Positions 33,019 to 39,964 of a DNA stretch of 64,000 nt are shown here, piece by piece (positions within the stretch are counted from its first letter, which is position 1; each line of letters starts with the position of its first letter). This stretch comes from CAVPJW01 sp963705525. Its GTDB lineage: Bacteria > Acidobacteriota > Vicinamibacteria > Vicinamibacterales > CAVPJW01. The position numbers and the translations under genes are program-made. Under the pieces are notes generated by a model. The model was not told the origin of the DNA and ran no database searches. It saw only the letters and a program-made list of their open reading frames with translations. The DNA is taken from contig CAVPJW010000002.1 of the NCBI GenBank assembly GCA_963705525.1, positions 186,001 to 250,000 of the forward strand. Reading direction: 5' to 3'.

Positions 33019-33402
33019 CTAGAGCAGCCCGAGCTGAAGCTTGGCCGCGTCGGACATCTTGTCCTTGTCCCACGGCGGATCCCAGACGATCTCGACCTTG
33101 ACGTCCGTCACGCCCGGAATCTCTCGAATCTTACGTTCCACTTCGAGCGGAAGGCTCTGTGCGGCGGGACAGCCGGGAGCGGTCAGGGTCATCTTGACGC
33201 CGACGACCCCGGCGCCATCGATGATGACATCGTAGATGAGGCCGAGCTCGTAGATGTTCACCGGAATCTCCGGATCGAACACCGTGTGCAGGGCATCGAC
33301 GATGGGCGGCTTCAGCTTCAGCGTGTTGAGCGGATCGCTCTCAATGCCGGACGCAGATGTTCCGGTCGGCGGGGGAGTCGAGTCGTAGGGATTGGGGAAC
33401 AT
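33019..33402 (-). CDS. sufT: SUF-associated MIP18/DUF59 protein (SufT-like)
   Basis: 127 residues. The DUF59 core reads VDALHTVFDPEIPVNIYELGLIYDV followed by MTLTAPGCPAAQSLPLEVERKI; the conserved cysteine lies in TAPGCP. A short flexible N-terminus precedes it and a WDPPWDKDKMSDAAKLQLGLL tail closes it, as in SUF-linked members. These proteins help in maturation or trafficking of Fe-S clusters. It is the last gene of the SUF operon, separated from sufU by a 137-base gap that holds a 7-mer array. Confidence 0.88.
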   Translation of the reverse strand: MFPNPYDSTPPPTGTSASGIESDPLNTLKLKPPIVDALHTVFDPEIPVNIYELGLIYDVIIDGAGVVGVKMTLTAPGCPAAQSLPLEVERKIREIPGVTDVKVEIVWDPPWDKDKMSDAAKLQLGLL

Positions 33403-33417
33403 AGGTTCTTCGCTGTC

Positions 33418-33524
33418 GGCTTAAGGCCCAGGGTTAACTGATGCTTGTCGGCGTGAGGCGTAGGGCTTCGGGCTAGAAAACCGAGTCCTCGTGCCTGAGC
33501 CCTGCGCCATAGGTCCTGGGCCTG
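33418..33524. repeat. 7-mer array, family C, partly inverted, between sufU and sufT
   Basis: Plus-strand heptamers GGCTTAA, GGCCCAG and GGTTAAC (33418-33438) and GGCGTAG, GGCTTCG and GGCTAGA (33457-33477). From 33493 the complementary strand carries the same unit type (GGCCCAG, GGCGCAG, GGCTCAG). The two orientations could fold an imperfect hairpin inside the SUF transcript and reduce sufT expression. Confidence 0.75.
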
Positions 33525-33539
33525 TCAGCGTCAGGTTCT

Positions 33540-33992
33540 TCATTCCGTCGACACCGTTTCGTCCTTAGCGGCCACGGCAGCTCGAGCCGTGTGCCACGCG
33601 AGGCTCGCGCACTTCACGCGGACGGGAAACTCGCGCACGCCCGCGAACACCGCCAGCTTGCCCAGCCCTTCGACGTCCGCAGGACGATCGGTGGAGGATG
33701 TGACCATCCGATGAAACTGCTCGAAGATCCGCTCCATCTCCGGGATGGTCTTTCCTTTCAGGGTGTCGGTCATGAGCGACGCCGATGCCTTCGAAATGGC
33801 GCACCCGGAACCGACGAAGCTCGCATCCTTGATGAGGTCGCCATCCATCTCGAGGTAGACAGTCAATCGATCGCCGCAGAGAGGGTTGTAGCCCTCGGCC
33901 CTGCGATTGGCGCGCTCGAGCGACTTGAAGTTCCGCGGCCGCTTGTTGTGGTCGAGGATGACTTCCTGATAGAGCTCGCGGAGGTCCGACAT
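33540..33992 (-). CDS. sufU: Fe-S cluster assembly sulfur-transfer protein SufU
   Basis: 150 residues of the IscU/SufU fold. The three cysteines are in NPLCGDRLTVYLE, GSGCAISKASASL and VKCASLAWHTA. The extra loop between the second and third cysteine (about 20 residues more than IscU) is the SufU mark. It is a zinc protein that accepts persulfide from SufS. Start overlaps the sufS stop by one base. Confidence 0.93.
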   Translation of the reverse strand: MSDLRELYQEVILDHNKRPRNFKSLERANRRAEGYNPLCGDRLTVYLEMDGDLIKDASFVGSGCAISKASASLMTDTLKGKTIPEMERIFEQFHRMVTSSTDRPADVEGLGKLAVFAGVREFPVRVKCASLAWHTARAAVAAKDETVSTE

Positions 33993-35248
33993 CAGGCGAA
34001 GACCTCTTTCACGCGCACCAGTGCATTCACGAGCGCATCGAGATCCTCACGTGTGTTGTACATCGCCAGCGAGGCCCGCGCCGTGGCCGGCACGCCGAAC
34101 CGGTGCATGGTCGGCTGCGCGCAGTGATGGCCGGTGCGGATAGCCACGCCTTCCTGATCGACGATCGTGCCGATGTCGTGCGGATGAATGCCGTCCATCA
34201 CGAACGACAGAATGCTGGCCTTCGCGCGGGCGGTGCCGATCAGGCGAACGCCCGGGACCGCGGCCAACGCCCGCGCGCCGTACGCGAGCAAGTCTCGCTC
34301 GTGGGCAGCGATGGCATCCATGCCAATAGCCGTCACGTAGTCAACCGCGGTGCCGAGGCCAATCGCGCCCTCGATATGCGGTGTTCCGGCCTCGAACTTG
34401 TAGGGCAGCACGTTGTAGGTGGTCTTCTCGAAAGTAACCGAGCTGATCATGTCGCCACCGCCCTGGTAGGGTGGCATCGCCTCGAGCAGTTCAGCCTTGC
34501 CGAAGAGCACGCCGATTCCCGTGGGGCCGTACAGCTTGTGGCCCGTGAAGACATAGAAATCGCAATCGAGCGCCTGCACGTCGACGGTCAGGTGATAAGC
34601 CGCCTGCGACCCGTCGATCAGCACCGGAACTCCGTGACGATGGGCGAGCCGGATGACGTCTGACACCGGGTTGATCGTTCCGAGCGCATTCGACAGATGA
34701 GAAACGGCGATCAGGCGCGTGCGAGGGTTGATGAGCCGTTCCAGCTCGTCCACCATGAGCTCGCCGGCGTCATTGATGGGAGCCACCTTGAGCGCCGCCT
34801 GCTTCTCCTCGCACAGGAGCTGCCAGGGGACGATGTTCGAGTGGTGTTCCATCTCGGAGATGATGACCTCGTCGCCCCGCCCCACGTGGTGACGGCCGTA
34901 CGTCTGCGCGACGAGGTTGATGCTCTCGGTCGCGTTCCGCGTGAAGATGATCTCTCGCGCCTCTCGAGCGCCGATGAAATGCTGAATTTTTACACGCGCC
35001 TCGTCGTGCGCGCGGGTGGCCACTTCGCTCAGGTAGTGCACGCCGCGATGGATGTTGGCGTTCTGCTCGGAATAGTAGCGGACCAGCGCGTCGATCACAG
35101 CCTGCGGTTTCTGGGTGGTGGCGGCGTTGTCGAGATACACGAGCCTCTTGCCGTTCACCATCGTCCGCAGAATGGGAAAGTCTTTGCGGACGCGATAGGG
35201 GTCGAATACCGTCGGTCGGTCCGTAGGAATCTCGATAGCCCGGCTCAT
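33992..35248 (-). CDS. sufS: Cysteine desulfurase SufS
   Basis: 418 residues, class V aminotransferase fold. VYLDNAATTQKPQAVIDAL at the start, the PLP lysine in FTGHKLYGPTG (K238), and the persulfide cysteine in RTGHHCAQP (C376). It extracts sulfur from L-cysteine for the SUF scaffold. The short loop around C376 is the group II type that depends on SufU or SufE; sufU is directly downstream and no sufE is seen. Confidence 0.95.
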   Translation of the reverse strand: MSRAIEIPTDRPTVFDPYRVRKDFPILRTMVNGKRLVYLDNAATTQKPQAVIDALVRYYSEQNANIHRGVHYLSEVATRAHDEARVKIQHFIGAREAREIIFTRNATESINLVAQTYGRHHVGRGDEVIISEMEHHSNIVPWQLLCEEKQAALKVAPINDAGELMVDELERLINPRTRLIAVSHLSNALGTINPVSDVIRLAHRHGVPVLIDGSQAAYHLTVDVQALDCDFYVFTGHKLYGPTGIGVLFGKAELLEAMPPYQGGGDMISSVTFEKTTYNVLPYKFEAGTPHIEGAIGLGTAVDYVTAIGMDAIAAHERDLLAYGARALAAVPGVRLIGTARAKASILSFVMDGIHPHDIGTIVDQEGVAIRTGHHCAQPTMHRFGVPATARASLAMYNTREDLDALVNALVRVKEVFA

Positions 35249-35255
35249 GGCTGGT

Positions 35256-36617
35256 TCACGCCCGGTCGTTGGGCAGCTGTTCCTCGAGACGGCGCTCGAG
35301 CGCCGCGCGCACGGGTTCGATCTTGATGCGATTCAGAATGTCACCCGCGAAGGCGTGGATGAGCATCTGTCGTGCCTGGCGCAGGCTCAGACCCCGCGCC
35401 CTCAGATAGAAGATGGCCTCATCATCCAGCTGTCCGATCGTCGCGCCGTGCGTACATTTCACGTCGTTCGCAAAGATCTCGAGCTGCGGCTTCGTGTTGA
35501 TCTGCGCCTCATCGGACAGGAGCAGCGCACGATTTGTCTGCTTCGCATCCGTCTTCTGCGCATCCGGGCGAACGATGATCTTGCCGTTGAAGACACCGCG
35601 GCTTCGATCGCCCAGGATGCCTTTGTAAACCTCGTGGCTGCCGCAGTGCGGCTTGGCGTGATCGATCGTCGTGTGGTTGTCGATGAGCTGCCGTCCCGTC
35701 GCGAGGTAGAGCCCATTCAGGGTGCAGTCTCCGCCCTCGCCGTCGAGAACCGCCACGACGTCGTTTCTCACGAGCGCGCCACCGAAGGCGAGCGAGTGTG
35801 AAGAGAAGGTGCTGCTTCTCGCCGTGGCCACGTGCATCAGGCCGACGTGAAATGCGTCGAGGCTCTCACGCTGCACCCGATAGTGATCGACGACGGCATT
35901 CTCGCCGACGAAGATCTGCGACACGCTGTTGGTCAGGTATTTCTGGCCCTCGGGGCCCGCGAAGCTCTCGACCAGCCGGACTTGGCTGTTTTCGCCGACG
36001 ACCACGACGACTCTCGGGTGAGAGACGATCGGTTCATCGGGAGCCGACGAGAAAAACAGAAGATGAATCGGCTGTTCGACGATGGTGTTTGGTGGAATCC
36101 GGATGAACGCGCCGTCCTGAAACGCCGCGGCGTTCCATGCGCTGAAGGCGGAATACGACCACGAGGCGCGCAGCCAGGGCTCGAGCGCGGCGTGGGTGCG
36201 AGCCAGGAGCGCGTCGAGCGTCGTGGCTTCGACGATGCCCGGCAGGGCGCCGCGCGAGAAAAGCCCCGCGGCCGGTCGCCCGTTGACGAAGACCAGCTCG
36301 GCGGCATGGCCTGCCAGCGAAAATGGCTCGAGGTCGCGCGTCGCGATCCGCCCGACGCCATCCCGCGCCCAGGCAAAGGGCGTCTCGGCAATCGGACGGA
36401 CGCTCGTGAACTTCCACTCCTCATCGGCGGTGGTCGGAAGCCCACGGCTGGCGAGCTGTTCGAACCCGTCCCGGCGCAGATGCTTCAGCCATGCCGGCTC
36501 AGCGCCTCGGTCGGCCATCGCACGATCGAGCTCGTGCAGCTGTCTTCTCAGCTCGCGTCCGACGCCGCTTACCCCGCGGTTGTCCTGCTCTACGACCTGA
36601 CTCATCGGGCTGCTCAT
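35256..36617 (-). CDS. sufD: Fe-S cluster assembly protein SufD
   Basis: 453 residues of the SufBD beta-helix family. Features: GLPTTADEEWKFTSVRPI in the N-terminal part, SHPRVVVVVGENSQVRLVESF, NHTTIDHAKPHCGSHEVYKGIL, and the ending typical of the family (CTHGATIGQLDDEAIFYLRA, then ARQMLIHAFAGDILNRI). It forms the SufBC2D scaffold with SufB and SufC. It overlaps sufC by four bases and is seven bases from sufS. Confidence 0.94.
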   Translation of the reverse strand: MSSPMSQVVEQDNRGVSGVGRELRRQLHELDRAMADRGAEPAWLKHLRRDGFEQLASRGLPTTADEEWKFTSVRPIAETPFAWARDGVGRIATRDLEPFSLAGHAAELVFVNGRPAAGLFSRGALPGIVEATTLDALLARTHAALEPWLRASWSYSAFSAWNAAAFQDGAFIRIPPNTIVEQPIHLLFFSSAPDEPIVSHPRVVVVVGENSQVRLVESFAGPEGQKYLTNSVSQIFVGENAVVDHYRVQRESLDAFHVGLMHVATARSSTFSSHSLAFGGALVRNDVVAVLDGEGGDCTLNGLYLATGRQLIDNHTTIDHAKPHCGSHEVYKGILGDRSRGVFNGKIIVRPDAQKTDAKQTNRALLLSDEAQINTKPQLEIFANDVKCTHGATIGQLDDEAIFYLRARGLSLRQARQMLIHAFAGDILNRIKIEPVRAALERRLEEQLPNDRA

Positions 36618-37381
36618 CCTTTCGCGGGCGCCACCGCGTTCTCGTCTTCGATCCAGCTGTATCCCTTGTCTTCGAGCTCGAGCGCGAGCTCCTTGCCGCC
36701 TGACTTGACGATGCGGCCCTCGTTCAGCACGTGGACGAAGTCGGGGACGATGTAGTTCAGCAGCCGCTGGTAGTGGGTGACGACCACCATCGCGCGAGTC
36801 GGCGCGCGCATGGCATTGACGCCGCGGGCGACGATCTTCAGTGCGTCGATATCGAGTCCTGAATCCGTTTCGTCGAGGATCGCCAGCCGCGGCTCGAGAA
36901 CGGCCATCTGGAAGATCTCGTTGCGCTTTTTTTCGCCTCCCGAAAACCCTTCGTTGACGGCTCGCTTCAGGAGGCCCGGATCCATGTCGAGCAGCTTGAG
37001 CCGCTCCTGGACGAGCGACATGAACTCCATCGCATCGAGCTCTTCTTCGCCGCGATGCTTGCGCGCCGCGTTGAGCGCCGCCTTGAGGAAGTAGGCGTTA
37101 TTGACGCCCGGGATCTCGACCGGATATTGAAAGGCCATGAAGACGCCTTCACGCGCGCGATCCTCGGGAGCCATTTCAAGGAGTGAGTGCCCGTCGTAGA
37201 GGATTTCACCCTCGGTGACTTCGTACTCGGGGTGACCAGACAGCACACGCGCGAGCGTGCTCTTGCCCGATCCGTTCGGCCCCATGATGGCGTGCACTTC
37301 GCCTGCGCTGACGGAGAGATCCACTCCGTGCAGAATCTCCTGGTTCTTGGCTTTCACGTGAAGATTTTTAATTTCGAGCAT
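36614..37381 (-). CDS. sufC: Fe-S cluster assembly ATPase SufC
   Basis: 255 residues, ABC-type ATPase. Walker A GPNGSGKS at residues 34-41, SGHPEYEVTEGEILYDG (family-typical), the signature in GFSGGEKKRNEI, Walker B RLAILDETDSGLDIDALK. It drives conformational change of the SufBCD scaffold. The 123-base gap to sufB is unusual for this operon and holds a ten-unit 7-mer array. Confidence 0.95.
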   Translation of the reverse strand: MLEIKNLHVKAKNQEILHGVDLSVSAGEVHAIMGPNGSGKSTLARVLSGHPEYEVTEGEILYDGHSLLEMAPEDRAREGVFMAFQYPVEIPGVNNAYFLKAALNAARKHRGEEELDAMEFMSLVQERLKLLDMDPGLLKRAVNEGFSGGEKKRNEIFQMAVLEPRLAILDETDSGLDIDALKIVARGVNAMRAPTRAMVVVTHYQRLLNYIVPDFVHVLNEGRIVKSGGKELALELEDKGYSWIEDENAVAPAKG

Positions 37382-37386
37382 GGTTG

Positions 37387-37459
37387 GTTATCAGGTCTCG
37401 GTTATGAGTGGTCGGTTGTCAGTTCTCGGTTTAACTTCGTTATCAGTTATCAGCTTTCG
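37387..37459. repeat. Ten-unit 7-mer array, family B, between sufB and sufC
   Basis: Seven heptamers in perfect register from 37387 to 37435 (GTTATCA, GGTCTCG, GTTATGA and four more), a three-base slip, then GTTATCA, GTTATCA and GCTTTCG to 37459. Consensus about GTTNTCR. The array fills most of the gap between two genes whose products must be made in balance. Confidence 0.85.
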
Positions 37460-37504
37460 GCGCGCCTGCGTCGTCTTGAGCCGTAAGCCCGGCGCCAGCA
37501 AGGA

Positions 37505-38950
37505 TCAACCGACGCTGCCTTCGAGGCTGACGCTCAGGAGCTTCTGGGCTTCGACGGCGAATTCCATTGGCAGCTCGCGAAACACCTCTTTGCAGAACCC
37601 GCTGACGATCATATTGACGGCATCCTCGGTCGAGATCCCGCGCTGTCGGCAGTAGAAGATCTGGTCCTCGTCGATCTTCGACGTGGAGGCCTCGTGCTCG
37701 ACCTTCGCGGTGGCGTTCTTGATCTCGAGGTACGGGAACGTGTGGGCGCCGCACTTGTCACCGATGAGCAGAGAATCGCACTGGGAATAGTTGCGCGCGC
37801 CGATCGCCTGTTTCGCAATCTTCACGGCGCCTCGATACGTGTTCTGGCCATGGCCCGCCGAGATGCCCTTGGAGACAATCGTGCTGCGCGTATTTCGCCC
37901 GAGATGGATCATCTTCGTGCCGGTATCGGCCTGCTGCCAGTTGTTCGTCGTGGCCACTGAATAAAACTCGCCGACGGAGTTCTCGCCCTGGAGAATGCAG
38001 CTCGGGTATTTCCACGTGATGGCCGAGCCGGTCTCGACCTGCGTCCATGTGATCTTCGAGTTGAGGCCGGCCGCCCGGCCCCGCTTCGTCACGAAGTTGT
38101 AGATGCCGCCCTTGCCCTTTTGATCACCGGGGTACCAGTTCTGAATCGTGGAGTACTTGATCGTTGCGTTGTCGAGCGCGACCAGCTCGACGACCGCCGC
38201 ATGCAGCTGGTTCTCGTCGCGCATCGGCGCCGTGCAGCCCTCGAGATAGCTGACGTAAGCGCCCTCGTCGGCCACGATCAGCGTGCGCTCGAACTGTCCG
38301 GTGCTCGCGGCGTTGATGCGGAAGTACGTGGACAGTTCCATCGGGCAGCGCACACCCTTCGGGATGTACGCGAAGGAACCGTCGCTGAAGACGGCCGAAT
38401 TCAGCGTGGCAAAGAAGTTGTCCGAGTAGGGCACAACCGACCCGAGATACTTCTTCACGAGCTCGGGATGCTCCCGCACGGCTTCCGAGAACGAGCAGAA
38501 GATGATGCCCAGCTCGGCCAGCTTTCCGCGGAACGTCGTGGCGACCGACACGCTGTCGAAGACCGCGTCAACGGCGACGCCGGACAGGAGTTTCTGCTCT
38601 TCGAGAGGAATGCCGAGCTTCTCGAACGTCCGCCGCACTTCCGGATCCACCTCGTCGAGGCTCTGCAGGACCGGCTTCCTCTTCGGGGCCGAGTAGTAGC
38701 TGATGGCCTGATAGTCGATCGGCGCGATCCTGAGGTTGTGCCAACCAGGCTCCTTCATGGTGAGCCATGTGCGGTACGCCTTGAGCCGCCACTCGAGGAG
38801 CCACGCCGGCTCGCCCTTCTTCACGGAAATCGTGCGGACGACGTCCTCGCTGAGGCCGACGGGAATCGTGTCGGTCTCGATATCGGTGACGAACCCGTAT
38901 TTGTACTCGCGGTTCGCAAGCTGTTCGATGGTCTCGGTGGAGGTAGACAT
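37505..38950 (-). CDS. sufB: Fe-S cluster assembly scaffold protein SufB
   Basis: 481 residues. EYKYGFVTDIETDTIPVGLSEDVVR at the start, then WLEWRLKAYRTW-like helix, SVVPYSDNFFATLNSAVFSDGSFAYIP, and ENSVGEFYSVATTNN. The conserved ending includes HEASTSKIDEDQIFYCRQRGIS and AVNMIVSGFCKEVFRELP, with the cysteine region GDKCGAHTFPYLEIK upstream. It is the main site where the cluster is built in the SufBC2D complex. Codon 1 is 46 bases downstream of the sufA stop, after a 7-mer and REP-like block. Confidence 0.95.
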   Translation of the reverse strand: MSTSTETIEQLANREYKYGFVTDIETDTIPVGLSEDVVRTISVKKGEPAWLLEWRLKAYRTWLTMKEPGWHNLRIAPIDYQAISYYSAPKRKPVLQSLDEVDPEVRRTFEKLGIPLEEQKLLSGVAVDAVFDSVSVATTFRGKLAELGIIFCSFSEAVREHPELVKKYLGSVVPYSDNFFATLNSAVFSDGSFAYIPKGVRCPMELSTYFRINAASTGQFERTLIVADEGAYVSYLEGCTAPMRDENQLHAAVVELVALDNATIKYSTIQNWYPGDQKGKGGIYNFVTKRGRAAGLNSKITWTQVETGSAITWKYPSCILQGENSVGEFYSVATTNNWQQADTGTKMIHLGRNTRSTIVSKGISAGHGQNTYRGAVKIAKQAIGARNYSQCDSLLIGDKCGAHTFPYLEIKNATAKVEHEASTSKIDEDQIFYCRQRGISTEDAVNMIVSGFCKEVFRELPMEFAVEAQKLLSVSLEGSVG

Positions 38951-38956
38951 TGGCTA

Positions 38957-38997
38957 GTTCTTAGGTGTTGGTTGTTGGTTCTTAGTAGCCCGGACCC
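38957..38997. repeat. Four 7-mers (family B) fused to a half REP-like element, between sufA and sufB
   Basis: GTTCTTA, GGTGTTG, GTTGTTG and GTTCTTA in register (38957-38984), flush with GTAG (38985-38988) and the left REP arm CCCGGACC (38989-38996). The expected right arm continues into sufA, where only GGT is kept. The TCA at the centre (38998-39000) is the TGA stop of sufA. Confidence 0.7.
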
Positions 38998-39351
38998 TCA
39001 GGTTTGCGTGCTTTCGGCTTCCGACGCGACGCTGAACGACACACCGCACCCGCACGTGCTCTTCGCGTTCGGGTTGCTGAAGGTGAACCCCTTGCTGATC
39101 AGGCTCGTGTCGTAGTCGAGCAGCGTTCCATCGAGAAGGCGCAGGCTCCGCGGATCGACGTACACCTTCGCCTTGTCCGGACCCACGAAGACGTGATCGT
39201 CAGGACGGGGTTCCGATGCCCACGCAAACACGTACTCGAAACCCGAGCAGCCGCCAGCCTTGACGCCGATCCGGAGCGCGCCATCCGCGATCTGGTTCTT
39301 CGCGAGCATCTTGTGAATCTGTCGCGCCGCGCTTTCGGTAATCTCAATCAT
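38998..39351 (-). CDS. sufA: A-type Fe-S carrier protein (SufA/ErpA-like)
   Basis: 117 residues from the ATG opening MIEITESAARQIHKML; the longer upstream frame has no homology. The three ligand cysteines are in VKAGGCSGFEYVF and STCGCGVSF. A-type carriers take clusters from the Suf scaffold to apoproteins. The gene follows rrf2 by 43 bases and leads the operon. Its last codons and stop coincide with a degraded REP-like arm. Confidence 0.92.
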   Translation of the reverse strand: MIEITESAARQIHKMLAKNQIADGALRIGVKAGGCSGFEYVFAWASEPRPDDHVFVGPDKAKVYVDPRSLRLLDGTLLDYDTSLISKGFTFSNPNAKSTCGCGVSFSVASEAESTQT

Positions 39352-39394
39352 GTCGAACCCTGTGTGGAGACCTTCCCGGACAAGGGGCGGCCGG

Positions 39395-39904
39395 TCAGCT
39401 GCGTTCCGAGCGCGATGAGCCGGTGCCCCGCGATGGCACTCCATAGAGCGGAGCCGGCGAGATCCTGGCGCCATGCGTCGCCGGCTCTTCCTCGCCCGAA
39501 CCGAGCCCGGCAATCTCGGCAATCGTGCAGGAGGCGAGCGCCTCGACCACTCGGTCCTTCACGCGGCCGAGAGGATCGCGCACATTGCAGCGCGAGTACT
39601 GATCGCAGCGCTCTTCTCCATCCACGCAGGCCGTGAGCATCAGCGGGCCATCGATGGCCTCGATGACGTGGGCCACTGAGATCGCCAGCGCCGGTCTCGC
39701 GAGGTGATAGCCACCCCGGATGCCGTGATGAGAGGCCAGCAACCCGTGCTGGACCAGCCGCTGCATGACTTTGGCAAGCAGCTCGAGGGGAATCTCGTAC
39801 TGCTCGGCGATCTCACGGACGCTCATCGACGCCCGGTCGGCGTTCACGGCCAGGTGCGTCATGGCCATGAGCGCATAATCCGTTTTCTTTGAAAGCTTTA
39901 GCAT
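39395..39904 (-). CDS. Rrf2 family Fe-S-sensing regulator (IscR/SufR-like)
   Basis: 169 residues. The winged-helix domain reads LKLSKKTDYALMAMTHLA with a recognition region SVREIAEQYEIPLELLAKVMQRL and the wing HGIRGGYHLARP. Three cysteines in CVDGEERCDQYSRC (spacing C-x6-C-x5-C) match the [2Fe-2S] ligands of IscR-type proteins. A basic, Ser/Pro-rich tail of about 30 residues follows. It is first in the SUF operon and an IscR-type operator lies just upstream, so Fe-S-dependent autorepression is likely. Confidence 0.92.
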   Translation of the reverse strand: MLKLSKKTDYALMAMTHLAVNADRASMSVREIAEQYEIPLELLAKVMQRLVQHGLLASHHGIRGGYHLARPALAISVAHVIEAIDGPLMLTACVDGEERCDQYSRCNVRDPLGRVKDRVVEALASCTIAEIAGLGSGEEEPATHGARISPAPLYGVPSRGTGSSRSERS

Positions 39905-39939
39905 CTTCGTCTTGATAGACGACCGTCAGGGTCGCCCTT

Positions 39940-39964
39940 AAACCCGACTCAATTGGTCCTATAT
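39940..39964 (-). promoter_or_regulatory. IscR type 1-like operator upstream of rrf2-suf
   Basis: On the minus strand the core GACCAATTGAGTC (39946-39958) matches 11 of 13 positions of the known E. coli IscR type 1 core, GACT-R-WWW-Y-AGTC. It is followed by GGGTTT as in that consensus. It lies 36-60 bases upstream of the rrf2 start. Holo-regulator binding here would repress the whole operon when Fe-S clusters are sufficient. Confidence 0.65.

Noticed and set aside
37387..37459. CRISPR array
   Set aside because: Units are only 7 bases with no unique spacers, and no cas gene is present.
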